This document shows positions 34,224-34,358 of a stretch of DNA of 34,358 nt, piece by piece. The position numbers and the translations under genes are program-made. The notes under the pieces are model-generated. The model ran no database searches and was not told the origin of the DNA. It saw nothing but the letters and a program-made list of their open reading frames with translations. This DNA comes from Flavobacteriaceae bacterium (GTDB taxonomy: Bacteria > Bacteroidota > Bacteroidia > Flavobacteriales > Flavobacteriaceae). The stretch is taken from NCBI GenBank assembly GCA_947457255.1, contig CANGUZ010000027.1, positions 1-34,358 of the forward strand, read 5' to 3'. The stretch's first letter is position 1. Every line of letters begins with the position of its first letter.

Positions 34224-34358
34224 AGAAAACTTTTTTATATTACTTTAAAAAAAGACAAAAGTTGGTTTAGAAAAAAAATGGATTAAAAACAATTGAATTA
34301 ATGAATTCAGATTTCAATTTTTTTAGCTCCGCATTATTTGTAAATAATTTTTAAAATA

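Noticed and set aside
1..34358. CRISPR array, tRNA, rRNA, insertion sequence or prophage
   Set aside because: No regular spaced repeats, cloverleaf-like stretches, transposase motifs or phage genes were seen.

Overview
The window looks like a piece of a low-GC Flavobacteriaceae chromosome, most likely Flavobacterium or a close relative. The reasons are AT-rich coding sequence, several promoters of the Bacteroidota TAnnTTTG (-7) type, a type IX secretion (T9SS) cargo protein with its C-terminal sorting domain, a PorV2-like protein, small lipoproteins with an acidic surface-export-like signal after the lipid cysteine, and many genes of flavobacterial type. No rRNA, tRNA, CRISPR array or insertion sequence was seen.

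Region 1 (37-13855, + strand) is a surface-glycan locus. It holds an FkbM methyltransferase, a family 2 glycosyltransferase, a compact neuA-neuB-neuC set for CMP-sialic acid synthesis, a 459-residue GT-B-like protein of unknown acceptor, four GT4-type glycosyltransferases, a hexapeptide-repeat acetyltransferase, an O-antigen polymerase/ligase-type membrane protein, and a polyprenyl-phosphate sugar-1-phosphate transferase that would start the repeat unit. Most genes are spaced by 0-10 bases or overlap at TAATG/ATGA junctions. The last gene has its own promoter. No flippase or chain-length regulator lies in the window; they are probably upstream. The NeuB and NeuC sequences resemble true N-acetylneuraminate enzymes of the meningococcal type rather than legionaminate or pseudaminate enzymes.

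Region 2 (13835-18689) holds cell-envelope housekeeping genes: a DUF4105/Lnb-type membrane protein and a PorV2-like protein on the - strand, then phosphatidylserine synthase and a GH25 muramidase on the + strand, then LptB on the - strand.

Region 3 (18858-24874) is accessory and the most irregular part. It contains a large secreted alpha/beta-hydrolase whose T9SS sorting domain is cut off by a one-base frameshift, and three tandem paralogous lipoproteins. The middle lipoprotein is broken by an out-of-frame deletion. A roughly 230-base intergenic unit with a hairpin is duplicated, and homopolymer tracts lie in one gene and one promoter. An outer-membrane beta-barrel gene follows on the + strand.

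Region 4 (24965-34223) holds TatC, a KpsF/KdsD arabinose-5-phosphate isomerase, a RecQ helicase that lacks the usual zinc cysteines, an 80-residue small protein, a FAD-dependent dehydrogenase, an unrecognised multi-pass membrane protein, two back-to-back small membrane proteins of 59 and 58 residues, and a GapN-type aldehyde dehydrogenase followed by a strong terminator. The KdsD, LptB, PssA and glycan genes together describe outer-membrane building. The T9SS protein, PorV2-like protein and lipoproteins describe what is displayed on that surface.
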